From JAHEKO01 sp965212505 (lineage in GTDB: Bacteria > Acidobacteriota > Thermoanaerobaculia > Multivoradales > JAHEKO01): a stretch of DNA of 64,000 nt. Shown here in pieces: positions 50,542 through 61,675 of the stretch (position 1 is its first letter; each line of letters starts with the position of its first letter). Made by a program: the position numbers and the translations under genes. The stretch covers positions 248,001 to 312,000 of the forward strand of contig OZ243123.1 in NCBI GenBank assembly GCA_965212505.1. Direction: 5' to 3'. Under the pieces are notes generated by a model that saw only the letters and a program-made list of their open reading frames with translations, did no database searches and was not told the origin of the DNA.

Positions 50542-51966
50542 ATGTCGGAACCCTCCATTTCGCCCGCCGAGAACGCCACTCCCCAGCGGCTCTGGCGCGA
50601 CGTCGTCGACGCCATCCGGGGCGTCGCGCGCGACCACACGCAGGGGCCGATCGGACGGGCCGTACTGCTCTTGGCCATCCCGATGGTGCTCGAGATGTCC
50701 ATGCAGTCGCTCTTCATGGTTGTGGACGTCTTTTTCGTCGGCAAGCTCGGTCCTGACGCGGTGGCGATCGTCGGTCTGTGCGACTCGATCTTGATGCTCG
50801 TCTTCTCGGTGGCGATCGGGTTGAGCATGGGTGCGACCGCGATGGTGGCGAGGCGCGTCGGCGAGGGAAAGTTGGAAGAGGCCGGTGTCGCCTCGGTTCA
50901 GGTGATTGCGGTTGGCTTCGTTCTGTCGATTCCGATCGCGATTCTCGGAGTGCTCTACGCGCCGGAGTCGCTCAGCCTCATGGGCGCCAGCGACGGTCTG
51001 GCTGAGCGGGGTGGCACCTTCACGGCCATCATGCTGGGCGGCAACGTCACGCTGATGTTGCTCTTCCTGATCAATGCGGTCTTTCGCGGCGCGGGCGATC
51101 CCGCCATTGCCATGCGTGCGCTGTGGATCGCCAATCTGATCAACATCGGTCTCGACCCGCTGCTCATCTTCGGCGTCGGACCGTTCCCCGAGCTCGGGCT
51201 CGAGGGCGCCGCGGTGGCGACGACGATCGGTCGCGGGCTCGGTGTCGGCTACCAGGTCTGGAAGCTGTCGGACGGCTCCAGTCGCGTGACGCTCTCCTGG
51301 AGGCAGATCAAACTCGTGCCGGATGTGATGATCCGGCTGCTCCGCGTCAGCGGCATCGGCATCCTTCAGTACCTGGTGTCGACCGCCAGCTTCATGGGTC
51401 TGGTGCGCATTCTCGCGCTCTTCGGAGACATCGCGCTGGCCGGCTACACCATCGCGATTCGCGTGATCATCTTCATCCTCCTGCCGGCCTGGGGCATGGG
51501 CACCGCGGCCGCGACACTGGTCGGCCAGAACCTCGGCGCGGGCGACGCGGAGCGGGCCGAGAAGTCGGTCTGGTTCACCGCGCGCTGCAACACTGTGTTC
51601 CTGGCCGTGGTCGCGGTTGCGTTTGTCTTCCTACCGCGACAGATCGCGAGCATTTTCACCGACCAACAGGACGTGATCGAGGTGGCGGCGAGGTGCCTGC
51701 ACATCTTCGGCTACAGCTACGTCTTCTGGGGCTTCGGCGTGATCACCGTTCTGGCGTTCAACGGCGCCGGCGACACCACGACTCCGACCTGGATCAACTT
51801 CTGGGTCTACTGGGTCGCGCAGCTGCCCCTGGCTTACGGCCTGGCTGTCTGGCTCGATTTTGGGCCAACGGGTGTCTTCATCGCGATCACCGTCTGCCAG
51901 ATTCTCCTGGCGGTGGTGGGTGTCGCGGTCTTCCGGCGCGGCAGCTGGAAGACCCGAACGATCTGA
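50542..51966 (+). CDS. MATE family efflux transporter
   Basis: A 474-residue inner-membrane antiporter of the MATE (NorM-like) family. About twelve hydrophobic helices follow a 35-residue cytoplasmic N-terminus. The two halves each carry the family pattern: PMVLEMSMQSLFMVVDVFFVGKLGPDAVAIVGL in the first, and GYTIAIRVIIFILLPAWGMGTAAATLVGQNLGAGD in the second (read as M...G...GQN.GAG). Such proteins export cationic drugs and metabolites using a sodium or proton gradient. Nothing nearby indicates the cargo. A hydrolase relic lies just after its stop codon in the same frame. Confidence 0.93.
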   Translation: MSEPSISPAENATPQRLWRDVVDAIRGVARDHTQGPIGRAVLLLAIPMVLEMSMQSLFMVVDVFFVGKLGPDAVAIVGLCDSILMLVFSVAIGLSMGATAMVARRVGEGKLEEAGVASVQVIAVGFVLSIPIAILGVLYAPESLSLMGASDGLAERGGTFTAIMLGGNVTLMLLFLINAVFRGAGDPAIAMRALWIANLINIGLDPLLIFGVGPFPELGLEGAAVATTIGRGLGVGYQVWKLSDGSSRVTLSWRQIKLVPDVMIRLLRVSGIGILQYLVSTASFMGLVRILALFGDIALAGYTIAIRVIIFILLPAWGMGTAAATLVGQNLGAGDAERAEKSVWFTARCNTVFLAVVAVAFVFLPRQIASIFTDQQDVIEVAARCLHIFGYSYVFWGFGVITVLAFNGAGDTTTPTWINFWVYWVAQLPLAYGLAVWLDFGPTGVFIAITVCQILLAVVGVAVFRRGSWKTRTI

Positions 51967-52203
51967 GCGGGCTCCCGTCGGCGGGACGCCGCGACCGCGA
52001 TCTCCCGTGCCTGTCTGAAGGACGGCTTCCTCTACTCCAACGACGGAGCGATTCATCCGACCGGCGGAGACTGGTTCTATAGCCGCGGCTACTACACACC
52101 TGTGGAGTTCGTTCGCAACACGGCCGGACGGGTCGAGCAGCTCTGGTTGCACATCGAGAGCCTGGGCAAGCGCGTCTACCGTCGTCTCGAGGGGCCGCTG
52201 TAG
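51967..52203 (+). pseudogene. C-terminal relic of a hydrolase-like gene
   Basis: The space between the MATE gene and aconitase is not random. In the frame following the MATE stop there are 78 sense codons ending at TAG 52201-52203. From about 52000 they read like the end of a real protein: DGFLYSNDGAIHPTGGDWFY, then YYTPVEFVRNTAGRVEQLW, then YRRLEGPL. The VEFVRN-GRV-LW pattern resembles the C-terminal domain found after beta-lactamase-like serine hydrolases. There is no plausible start codon, so this looks like the tail of a deleted gene. The identification as a hydrolase is tentative. Confidence 0.55.
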
Positions 52204-52261
52204 AGCGGTCGAGGACTTGCTTGCGACTCCCTATGAGTGGCGGTGCAGCGCCGTCTCAGAT

Positions 52262-52267
52262 GGTATG
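52262..52267 (+). promoter_or_regulatory. Candidate -10 element TATGTT of the aconitase gene
   Basis: GGTATGTTTCC lies 31 bases before the acnA ATG, leaving a short leader that contains the GGAGACGACC ribosome site. No clear -35 element is visible. Confidence 0.35.
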
Positions 52268-52298
52268 TTTCCGGTCCCGTTTTTGATCGGAGACGACC

Positions 52299-55046
<2,748 letters not shown>

Positions 55047-55048
55047 CG

Positions 55049-55978
55049 TTAATCGACCGGGCAGAGGAAGGCGCCGCCCAGCACGTCGACCGTGCCCGGC
55101 AACCCCGGTGCGGAGAGGGCCGCGCAGCTGAACGACCCTTCGAGCGTGTCGCCACCGTCGGAGATCGTCAGCTCGCACTCCGAGGCGTTGGGCGCGTTGA
55201 AGTAGGCGTCGCCCGCCGCGTCGTGCCAGAAGATGTCGAAGCGCTTGCCGCCCGAGCAGCTCGGGTTCTGGGGGTCGAGTGGGGAGTGGCTGCCGCCGCC
55301 GGCGTAGCCGCAGACGTCGATATCGATGTGCGGCGCGTTCTCGCCGTTCGAGGCTGAGTCCGACGCGAAACGAATCCAGAGGTCGGCGAAGCCGGCGTCG
55401 GTGCTGCAAAAGACGGTGCCGGGTCCGTCGATCCAGAAGGGGCGGCTCGCCCCATTGTCGCCCGCGATCAGGAAGCGGCCGAAGGTCGTGTCGCCTCGAA
55501 TTACCTCGCCGGCGAAGCTGGCGCTGTCGCCCGCCGGGATCTTGGGCATCTTCTTGAACGTGAACGCCCACGTCACCACGTCGCCCTCCTCGAGGTCGGT
55601 CGATGCGGTCGTGCAACCACTCGCGCGACCACCACTCACGTTCGCCTTGGGAACCGAGAGGGTCTCGACGGCAGCGCCATCGCGCGCGACCGTGACCTTC
55701 GCGGTGAGGCTGCCCTTCCCGCTCTGGCTCGTCGCGGTTCGCGAGTAGTCGGTGCAGAGACGGTGGCTCGAGCCGCCAAAGCCGCTGGGTAGCGTCATTT
55801 CGACGGAGAGCTTCTTCGGGTGCCGCGAGCTCTTGCTGTCGGGGCCGAACTCACCGCCTGTGCGAGCGACTCGCTGCGAGGCGGTTGCCGGAAGTGCGGT
55901 CAGGCCGACGCAGAGAGCGAGGACAACAAAGAGACTCGGGCGAGCCGAGTGGCGGGACGAGAGGATGATTCCGATCAT
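55049..55978 (-). CDS. Secreted protein of unknown function
   Basis: A 309-residue exported protein. AGGAGGAG before the ATG and a signal peptide ending about residue 34 (ALCVGLTALPATA-SQR) define the start. Several cysteines (LCTDYS, SGCTTAS, VFCSTDAG, DVCGYAGGG, PSCSGGKRF, ECELTIS, SFSCAAL, FLCPVD) are spaced so that four disulfides are possible. The mature part is beta-rich with acidic surface. I do not recognise it. It converges on acnA with two bases between stop codons, and is the downstream member of a run of three secreted-protein genes on the minus strand. Confidence 0.65.
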   Translation of the reverse strand: MIGIILSSRHSARPSLFVVLALCVGLTALPATASQRVARTGGEFGPDSKSSRHPKKLSVEMTLPSGFGGSSHRLCTDYSRTATSQSGKGSLTAKVTVARDGAAVETLSVPKANVSGGRASGCTTASTDLEEGDVVTWAFTFKKMPKIPAGDSASFAGEVIRGDTTFGRFLIAGDNGASRPFWIDGPGTVFCSTDAGFADLWIRFASDSASNGENAPHIDIDVCGYAGGGSHSPLDPQNPSCSGGKRFDIFWHDAAGDAYFNAPNASECELTISDGGDTLEGSFSCAALSAPGLPGTVDVLGGAFLCPVD

Positions 55979-56065
55979 GAGCTCCTCCTGGAGTTCGAGG
56001 CCCGGTCGCTCTCCGAGCTTACTCCGCTCGATTCAGTGTCGCCTCCGTCGAGGGTCCCACGAGCG

Positions 56066-57361
56066 CTAGCGTTTGGAGGCGTCGTGGTCGATTCGGTCGA
56101 GTTTCGCCTCGAGTTCGGCGATCCGCCGCTCTTGGGCTGCCCATCGGTCCTCCTGGCCAGCCTTCAGCGCCGCGATCTCGCCCTGCGCCCTCTGGAGCTC
56201 GTTGACGAGCATGGGCACCAGCATGTGATCGAGGACCGCATTGGGCTCACCTGCTTCGTCGTAGGCGACCAGGTCGGGGAACACGTCGGCGACCTCCTCC
56301 GCGATGAGGCCGTAGCGGATGGGCGTCTCGCCGTTGTGGAATGCCTTCTTGTAGCGGAACGTCACCGGTCGCAGCTTTTCGAGGCCGGCCGAGGCGTTGC
56401 CCATCTCGTGAATGTCTTCTTTGAAGCGTCGCGACGAGGAGACCGTACCGAGCTGGCCGTTGCTGTCGACCAGGACGGTGAGCGCGTCAGCCTGGCCGGT
56501 GGCGATGCCGCGAATGCCGGAGATGAAGGTGCGGTTTTGCTCGAAGCTACCCGTGCCGGTGCCTTGTCCGATGCGGAGGGTATTCGACTCCTCGCTTCCG
56601 TAGTTTGCGATCCAGATGTTGTCTGAGCCGGTCGAGTTGAAGAGGCCCGCCTGGTAACCCAGCCCGGTGTTGCGGCTACCGGCAGTGTTGAAAGAGAGAG
56701 CGAACGCTCCGTGACCGGTGTTGAGGGTGCCGGTGGACGTGGAGGCCAGCGCGGAGTGGCCGGTGGCGCTGTTGGAGTAGCCCGTCGTGTTGAAGAGAAG
56801 CGAGTAGGCGCCGACGGCTACGTTGAACTTGCCCGCCGTGTTCAAGGAGAGGGCGTAGCTACCGATCGCCGTGTTGTCGAAGCCTTCGGTGTTGGCCGCT
56901 AGTGCGCGGGTACCGACGGCTGTGTTGCCATAGCCGCTCGTGGTCTCCCGCAGCGCGCCATAGCCCACGGCGGTGTTCTGGGCGCCGTTGCCGGGGTCCG
57001 GATACCCGGTCGTGAGACTGATCAATGCGTCCGCCCCGAGGGCCGTATTCATGTGGTCGGAGCCGCCGTCCTGGTGGATGAAGACCCTCCCACTCTGGAA
57101 GACGGCACCTCCCACCTCCAACGGCCCGTCGATCGATAGCGAGTAGTAGCCCGGCGGTGTAACGGTGCTTGCCGGGCGTGAGGCGGCCGGCAAGCTTCCC
57201 CGTGCTCCGAGGGTGTCTTGCCACAGAGCGCGAGCTTGGTCGAGAAGGAGCCTTGGGCCAGGGTGATTTTGGCTGTGTTGCTCTTCGGCGAGGACTGGTA
57301 GGGAGGCCAGGCTCGCGACGAGGCCAAAGGCGAACCAGGTTCGGAACGCGATGCGGTCCAT
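56066..57361 (-). CDS. Surface protein with YadA-like 17-residue repeats and S74 chaperone domain
   Basis: A 431-residue exported protein. AGGAGG precedes the ATG, and the signal peptide ends about residue 25. Residues 129-247 are seven tandem repeats of 17 residues built on N-T-A-V-G-x-x-A-L, like the left-handed beta-roll heads of trimeric adhesins. A further related unit starts at 105. Residues 308 to about 405 are a peptidase S74/intramolecular chaperone domain with the self-cleavage motif S309-S-R-R-F-K314, followed by a coiled coil (about 385-428). Such domains assemble trimers of phage tail fibres and are then cleaved off. Here no phage genes surround it, so a cellular surface fibre is likely. 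Confidence 0.85.
   Translation of the reverse strand: MDRIAFRTWFAFGLVASLASLPVLAEEQHSQNHPGPRLLLDQARALWQDTLGARGSLPAASRPASTVTPPGYYSLSIDGPLEVGGAVFQSGRVFIHQDGGSDHMNTALGADALISLTTGYPDPGNGAQNTAVGYGALRETTSGYGNTAVGTRALAANTEGFDNTAIGSYALSLNTAGKFNVAVGAYSLLFNTTGYSNSATGHSALASTSTGTLNTGHGAFALSFNTAGSRNTGLGYQAGLFNSTGSDNIWIANYGSEESNTLRIGQGTGTGSFEQNRTFISGIRGIATGQADALTVLVDSNGQLGTVSSSRRFKEDIHEMGNASAGLEKLRPVTFRYKKAFHNGETPIRYGLIAEEVADVFPDLVAYDEAGEPNAVLDHMLVPMLVNELQRAQGEIAALKAGQEDRWAAQERRIAELEAKLDRIDHDASKR
56621..56977 (-). repeat. Seven 51-base coding repeats
   Basis: These encode the seven 17-residue units of the S74 protein. The DNA units have diverged enough that they are not exact copies, which points to an old expansion kept by selection. 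Confidence 0.75.
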
Positions 57362-57465
57362 GGGACCCTCCTCGGACTGCTGCCCGCCGCTCCGGCCCCC
57401 GATGAGCCGCACCGTCTCGGGCGGTTGTGGTCGGTAAGGCGTGAGCCTATACCGTGGCACTCGGC

Positions 57466-59670
57466 CTACGAGCAGGGCGTCGACGTCGTCTCGAAGGAGG
57501 CGGTACCCCCATCGAGCACCTCGAAGCCGTCGTCGACGGAGATGGATCGGCCCGCGATCACTCGCAGATCGCCACTGCCTTCGACGGTCACGCCGGAGAG
57601 CACCGAAATCGAGTCGACCGCGCGCCGCTCCTCGACACCTACGATCGAGCCCGCTTCGATGTCGAGCTGCGCCGGACAGCCGTCGGTGGTGATCGAGAGG
57701 TCGATCTGCGCGGTGCCGGTCTTCCCCCGGCTGTCGGTGACGGAGGTCTCGATGGTGTGAGGCCCGGCGGACAGCAGGGCGGCGAAGGAGCCGCCGCTCC
57801 CGATCGAGCCGTCGAGACTCGAAGTCCACGCCAGGTTGGCGGTCAGGTCGCCGTCGATCTCGTCGATGCCCGAGCCGGTGAAGCCGACCATCGTCTGGTC
57901 GTCGAAGACCGCGCCGTCGGTCGGGGTCGTGATGGCGACGGCTGGCGCCAGATCGCAGCCGTTGAAGCTGCAGATGCGGGTCTTGAAGTTGAACGGGCCG
58001 GTCGTTTCGTAGTACTCGCCGGTGAACCAGAAGGTGCAGTCGTCTTCAGGGTCGACGCTCATCGAGGAGTAGTCGCCCCAGCGGCCCCCGGAGATGGTCT
58101 GAACGCCGGTGCCGTCGTGACAGAGGGCCTCTGAGCCCATCTCGCCGGCGGGATCATCGAAGAAGCGACTCGTGTAGTAGAGCGACGGTTCCTCGGTCAG
58201 GCTCGTTCGGTTGTAGCCGACGGCGATCGTTCGCTCACCGTTCTGGGCGATGGAGCCCATCCAGCGCTCGCGGCCGTCCTCGGGCCCGTAGGTACCCTGC
58301 TGGTGGATGTTCCAGCCTCCGACCCCGTTGTCACTTCTGATCTCCATCCACATCACCCCCGCGACGATCGGCTCCGGCCCGTCGGGGACGACTCGGACGG
58401 TCGAGTTGAAGACGCCCGAGAAGTGTTCGCCGTTGCCGTCGCTCCCGTCGAAGTAGCGGAACTGGAGTCGGAACATCGTGAACCTGGTCAGGCAGGCCAG
58501 GAGCTCACCGGGTGCCGGACGCTCGCTGATACACGCCTCGTAGCCGTCGCCGAGCTGTCGCGAGAAGGGTGCCGACTGAAGGAAGGTGTTGGCGAAAGTG
58601 GAGTTCTCCACGTCGTCCCACTTCACGCAGATCCGGTCGAGTCGTACGCCATCAGACGACACCGTCGTGTCGTCGTACGGGAAGTCCCGGACCGCGACGA
58701 AGGTGGGGCAGGAGCCGAACGGGGGCGGCGGCCCCGCGAAGTGGGGTGGCACCTGACCTTCGAGACACTCGGTGGGGAAGATCTCGCAGCTGTGAGCGAG
58801 GCTCACGAGCTGCGCAGCCGGGTCTCCTGCGAGCATGCGGTCGCGTTCGAGAAGGACCGAGTTCATGAAGGTGTCGTCGAAGAACGGGAAGTTGCGAGTC
58901 GTCAACGTGTAGGAGCTCTGATTGCCGGGGCCGCCCGAGCTGTTGCCCTCCGGACCCTGCGGCCAGACGCCCATCTTGGGGTAGTCGGCGGTGCCCGTCT
59001 CCGTACCGATCTGGAACTCGTATCGATGGTACGAACCTAGCGGATCCGAGGTCGCCGAGACGGCGACGCAGATGAGCCCCGTGTCGCGCACGAATTGTGA
59101 GAACACCCAACGGCCCGCGTAGTCGTCGTAGAGCACCACCGGGTCGCCGTCGTTGTTGGCCTCGCACTCGCCGCCGAAGCCGGCCCAGAAACTGTTGCCG
59201 GCCGTCGGTCCCGAGATGCGGGCGCCGTTCGAGGTGTCGAAGATGCCCCAGACCAGGTTGATCGCCTGGATGTAGATCTTGTTACCCAGGTGATCGAAGC
59301 CGACATCCCCGTTTGTGTCGGGTGGCACGACTTGCGCATCCAATAGGTCTTCGTTGTCGACGGCTGCCATTCCCTCGAACGAGAGTTGAACGGAGGGAGT
59401 CTGCCGGGACCCCGGCGCCTTCTGATGAATGGGGCCCGGTGACTCGGGCCCGGCGGCCGTCGGAGTCGGGTTCATCGCCGGGCGGACGAACGGCACCTCG
59501 AGCCGCATGCCGAACGGCAACAGCACCGTCGCCGGCGGACCGAGCTCGCGGAGCGGTGTCGACGTGTCGCTGCGTGAGGCGCGCCCGTGCCGCAGCTTGG
59601 CCTCGTCGGCGGACGCGAGCGAAGCGCCCGCCAGGGAGACGAGTACTGCAATGGCGAGTCTCTGTTTCAT
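57466..59670 (-). CDS. Large secreted protein of unknown function
   Basis: A 734-residue exported protein. Signal peptide MKQRLAIAVLVSLAGASLASA. The central 400 residues read like a propeller or jelly-roll surface protein (VPPDTNGDVGFDHLGNKIY, DYAGRWVFSQF, SSYTLTTRNFPFFDD). Around residue 585 an immunoglobulin-like beta-sandwich begins (VAITTPTDGAVFDDQTMVGFTGSGIDEIDGDLTANLAW). A C-terminal stretch of about 75 residues (VEERRAVDSISVLSGVTVEGSGDL) may be an anchoring or sorting region. The start is set at 59670 because TATCAT lies 13 bases upstream; an in-frame ATG 15 bases earlier overlaps that hexamer. No enzymatic motif is visible. Confidence 0.72.
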   Translation of the reverse strand: MKQRLAIAVLVSLAGASLASADEAKLRHGRASRSDTSTPLRELGPPATVLLPFGMRLEVPFVRPAMNPTPTAAGPESPGPIHQKAPGSRQTPSVQLSFEGMAAVDNEDLLDAQVVPPDTNGDVGFDHLGNKIYIQAINLVWGIFDTSNGARISGPTAGNSFWAGFGGECEANNDGDPVVLYDDYAGRWVFSQFVRDTGLICVAVSATSDPLGSYHRYEFQIGTETGTADYPKMGVWPQGPEGNSSGGPGNQSSYTLTTRNFPFFDDTFMNSVLLERDRMLAGDPAAQLVSLAHSCEIFPTECLEGQVPPHFAGPPPPFGSCPTFVAVRDFPYDDTTVSSDGVRLDRICVKWDDVENSTFANTFLQSAPFSRQLGDGYEACISERPAPGELLACLTRFTMFRLQFRYFDGSDGNGEHFSGVFNSTVRVVPDGPEPIVAGVMWMEIRSDNGVGGWNIHQQGTYGPEDGRERWMGSIAQNGERTIAVGYNRTSLTEEPSLYYTSRFFDDPAGEMGSEALCHDGTGVQTISGGRWGDYSSMSVDPEDDCTFWFTGEYYETTGPFNFKTRICSFNGCDLAPAVAITTPTDGAVFDDQTMVGFTGSGIDEIDGDLTANLAWTSSLDGSIGSGGSFAALLSAGPHTIETSVTDSRGKTGTAQIDLSITTDGCPAQLDIEAGSIVGVEERRAVDSISVLSGVTVEGSGDLRVIAGRSISVDDGFEVLDGGTASFETTSTPCS

Positions 59671-59683
59671 CTCCGAGTCGCTC

Positions 59684-59689
59684 ATGATA
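59684..59689 (-). promoter_or_regulatory. Leaderless-type -10 element TATCAT
   Basis: Minus-strand GGCTATCATG ends the hexamer 13 bases before the ATG at 59670. It overlaps an earlier in-frame ATG. It faces the TATACT element of the divergent epimerase gene. Confidence 0.45.
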
Positions 59690-59739
59690 GCCGCGAGCTG
59701 GCCTTGCGTGCAGGAGCTAGTGAGCCATTCGCACGCGGC

Positions 59740-59745
59740 TATACT
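59740..59745 (+). promoter_or_regulatory. Leaderless-type -10 element TATACT
   Basis: CGGCTATACTTTCC ends the hexamer twelve bases before the epimerase ATG at 59758. No Shine-Dalgarno sequence is present. Confidence 0.5.
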
Positions 59746-59757
59746 TTCCGGCCGCTC

Positions 59758-60732
59758 ATGCGATTCTTCTTGACCGGCGCCACCGGCTACATCGGTCGAG
59801 CTCTGTGTCGTCGGCTCGCCCCGGAGGGCCACGAACTCCGCGCCCTGGTGCGCTCGACGAGCGACACCGCCGAGCTCGAAGCACTGGGGATCGACCTCTT
59901 CGAGGGCGACGTGGCCGATCGTTCTTCGATGCGCGAGGCGATGTCGGGAGCGGACTGGGTGGTTCACGCTGCCGCGGAACTCGATTTCGACACTTCCGAC
60001 GAGCGGATGCACCGCGTCAACGTGGAGGGCAGCGAGGCGGTGGCGTCCCTCGCCCATGAGCTGCGAGTCGGCCGGCTTCTCGCGATCTCCTCGATCGCCG
60101 CTTGGGGCGGCAGCCCGCCGAACGGCTCGCCGTCGATCGAGCTCTCGCCGCCGACGCTGCCGCTTCCCACGTCGTACAGCACGACCAAGCGGGCCGCCGA
60201 CGACGCGATCGGGGGTTGGGCCGCGCGCGGTCTGGCGGTGAATACTGTCTATCCGAGTCTCGTCTACGGTCCGCCCGGCAAGAAGAGCGGTACCAACGCG
60301 CTCCTGCGGATGGTGATCAAGGGCCGGATGCCGGCGATCGTGGGTGGCGATCGGAAGCTGAGCCTCATTCACATCGACGATCTCGTGAGCGGGCTGGTGC
60401 AGGTGATCAAACGGGCGCCGGCTGGCGAGAGCTATCTCCTCGCCGGAGAGTCGATCGAACTTCGTTCGCTCGTCACAGAGATTGCGCGGCTGGCCGCCGT
60501 GAAGCCTCCGCGTCTCCGATTGTCAGTTCGCGCGGCGGCGCTCCTCATGCGGGTGGCGAGTCCGCTCTACAGACTCCGCGGGTATCGATCGCCTCTTTCG
60601 CCGGCGCAGCTCGCTAGCCTCGAGCGTCACTGGAACTTCGACGACTCGAAAGCGCGCGAACAGCTCGGCTGGTCGCCTCGGGGCCTCGCCGAGGGGCTGC
60701 CGTCGACCGTCGAATTCCTGGCGCGGACCTGA
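59758..60732 (+). CDS. NAD-dependent epimerase/dehydratase family protein
   Basis: A 324-residue extended short-chain dehydrogenase. The Rossmann motif is MRFFLTGATGYIGRALCRRL. DLFEGDVAD and WVVHAAAELDF follow, and the catalytic Y-x3-K is in SYSTTKRAADDAI with the serine in ISSIAAWGG. The C-terminal half (VNTVYPSLVYGPP, IVGGDRKLSLIHIDDLV) binds the substrate. It looks most like dihydroflavonol-reductase or 3-beta-hydroxysteroid-dehydrogenase-type members rather than sugar epimerases, but the substrate is open. It converges on the TPR protein gene. Confidence 0.87.
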   Translation: MRFFLTGATGYIGRALCRRLAPEGHELRALVRSTSDTAELEALGIDLFEGDVADRSSMREAMSGADWVVHAAAELDFDTSDERMHRVNVEGSEAVASLAHELRVGRLLAISSIAAWGGSPPNGSPSIELSPPTLPLPTSYSTTKRAADDAIGGWAARGLAVNTVYPSLVYGPPGKKSGTNALLRMVIKGRMPAIVGGDRKLSLIHIDDLVSGLVQVIKRAPAGESYLLAGESIELRSLVTEIARLAAVKPPRLRLSVRAAALLMRVASPLYRLRGYRSPLSPAQLASLERHWNFDDSKAREQLGWSPRGLAEGLPSTVEFLART

Positions 60733-60741
60733 GTCGGCCGC

Positions 60742-61563
60742 TCAGCTCTTGGGCAGGTCCGGGCTGCCGAGCCGCTTCGAGAGCTTGTTCATCGCCCGAT
60801 CGACCAGGCCCCAACTCACACGGCCGCGATCGTGACGCTCCTTGAGAGCGGTGCCGCCGACCGTTCGGTCCTTCCAGATGCGGACGCCGTTCAGGTCGTA
60901 GCGGTGGATCTCGACGAACTCACGGAAGCCGAATCGTGTGGAGATGAACAGCACGCCTTCGGCACCTGCGGTGCGCGCCTCGTCGATCAGGTACGACAGA
61001 ACAACCTCTTCGCCGCGGATCGCCGGAATCTCCGTCGAGGTCTCGTGGACTTCGACGTCGTTGGCGACCAGGAAGTCGATCAGTCGCTCGGTCACCTCTT
61101 GCGAGGCGTCGTACTCGGTTCCGAACCCGCCGACGATGAAGCCCGTGCCGTTCGCCGGTAGGGGCGGACGGGAAGCGGGGGGCGGCACGGGTTGAGGTGC
61201 CGGTGTCTGGACGACCTGCGACGACGGCTTCGGTAGCCGTGCCGTCAGCGCCTGGAGCGGGCGAATGGCCGCGGACACCGCGGCCGCCTCTCGACTCAGC
61301 GCGTGCTTGTCGACCAGTTCGCTCCACGCTTCGAGCGCGGCGTCCCAGTCGTCGCGATCGATCGCGATCTGCCCGAGCAGTTCGAGCGCCGGCGCTGCGA
61401 CCTCGGAAGCGGGGCCGGCCTCGAGCACCGCTGTCAACTCACGCTGGGCGGCCTCGAGGTCTCCGGATCGATAGAGCTCGCTCGCAGCCTCGAGATCGGC
61501 GGCGAACCCGACGGTTGCGGACAACAGTAGAACGAGGGCGAAATGTGCAATCCGGCGGTACAT
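60742..61563 (-). CDS. Secreted TPR-like protein
   Basis: A 273-residue exported protein. Signal peptide MYRRIAHFALVLLLSATVGFA. Residues 23-105 are TPR-like helices (DLEAASELYRSGDLEAAQRELTAVLEAG; APALELLGQIAIDRDDWDAALEAW). A proline-rich linker (PAPQPVPPPASRPPLP) follows. The C-terminal 130 residues are alpha/beta (GFIVGGFGTEYDASQEVTERLIDFL; EGVLFISTRFGFREFVEIHRYDLNGVRIWKD), recalling the curli-assembly/penicillin-binding-protein-activator type of envelope proteins, without certainty. TACAAT nine bases before the ATG suggests a leaderless start. Confidence 0.65.
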   Translation of the reverse strand: MYRRIAHFALVLLLSATVGFAADLEAASELYRSGDLEAAQRELTAVLEAGPASEVAAPALELLGQIAIDRDDWDAALEAWSELVDKHALSREAAAVSAAIRPLQALTARLPKPSSQVVQTPAPQPVPPPASRPPLPANGTGFIVGGFGTEYDASQEVTERLIDFLVANDVEVHETSTEIPAIRGEEVVLSYLIDEARTAGAEGVLFISTRFGFREFVEIHRYDLNGVRIWKDRTVGGTALKERHDRGRVSWGLVDRAMNKLSKRLGSPDLPKS

Positions 61564-61572
61564 GCTCACTGG

Positions 61573-61578
61573 ATTGTA
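61573..61578 (-). promoter_or_regulatory. Leaderless-type -10 element TACAAT
   Basis: Minus-strand GTATACAATCCAG ends the hexamer nine bases before the ATG at 61563. The ten bases TACAATCCAG are identical to those before proB. Confidence 0.55.
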
Positions 61579-61649
61579 TACGGCTCCAGCCGGTCGGGAA
61601 GTCTTCAAATGGTCATGGAATCGTGAACGGAACCGGCTCCTTTTTGGGA

Positions 61650-61655
61650 TAGCAT
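61650..61655 (+). promoter_or_regulatory. Candidate -10 hexamer TAGCAT of gltA
   Basis: GGGATAGCATTC lies 20 bases before the gltA ATG. The short leader would contain a GGAGG ribosome site at 61667-61671. Confidence 0.5.
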
Positions 61656-61675
61656 TCGAAGACGTTGGAGGAAGA

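Noticed and set aside
51123..52082. 319-codon plus-strand frame overlapping the MATE gene and running into the gap
   Set aside because: It is a shifted frame of the MATE gene with arginine-rich sequence; the relic in the gap is in a different frame.
56066..57361. Prophage tail-fibre gene
   Set aside because: S74 domain fits phage, but the signal peptide and absence of any phage gene nearby argue against it.
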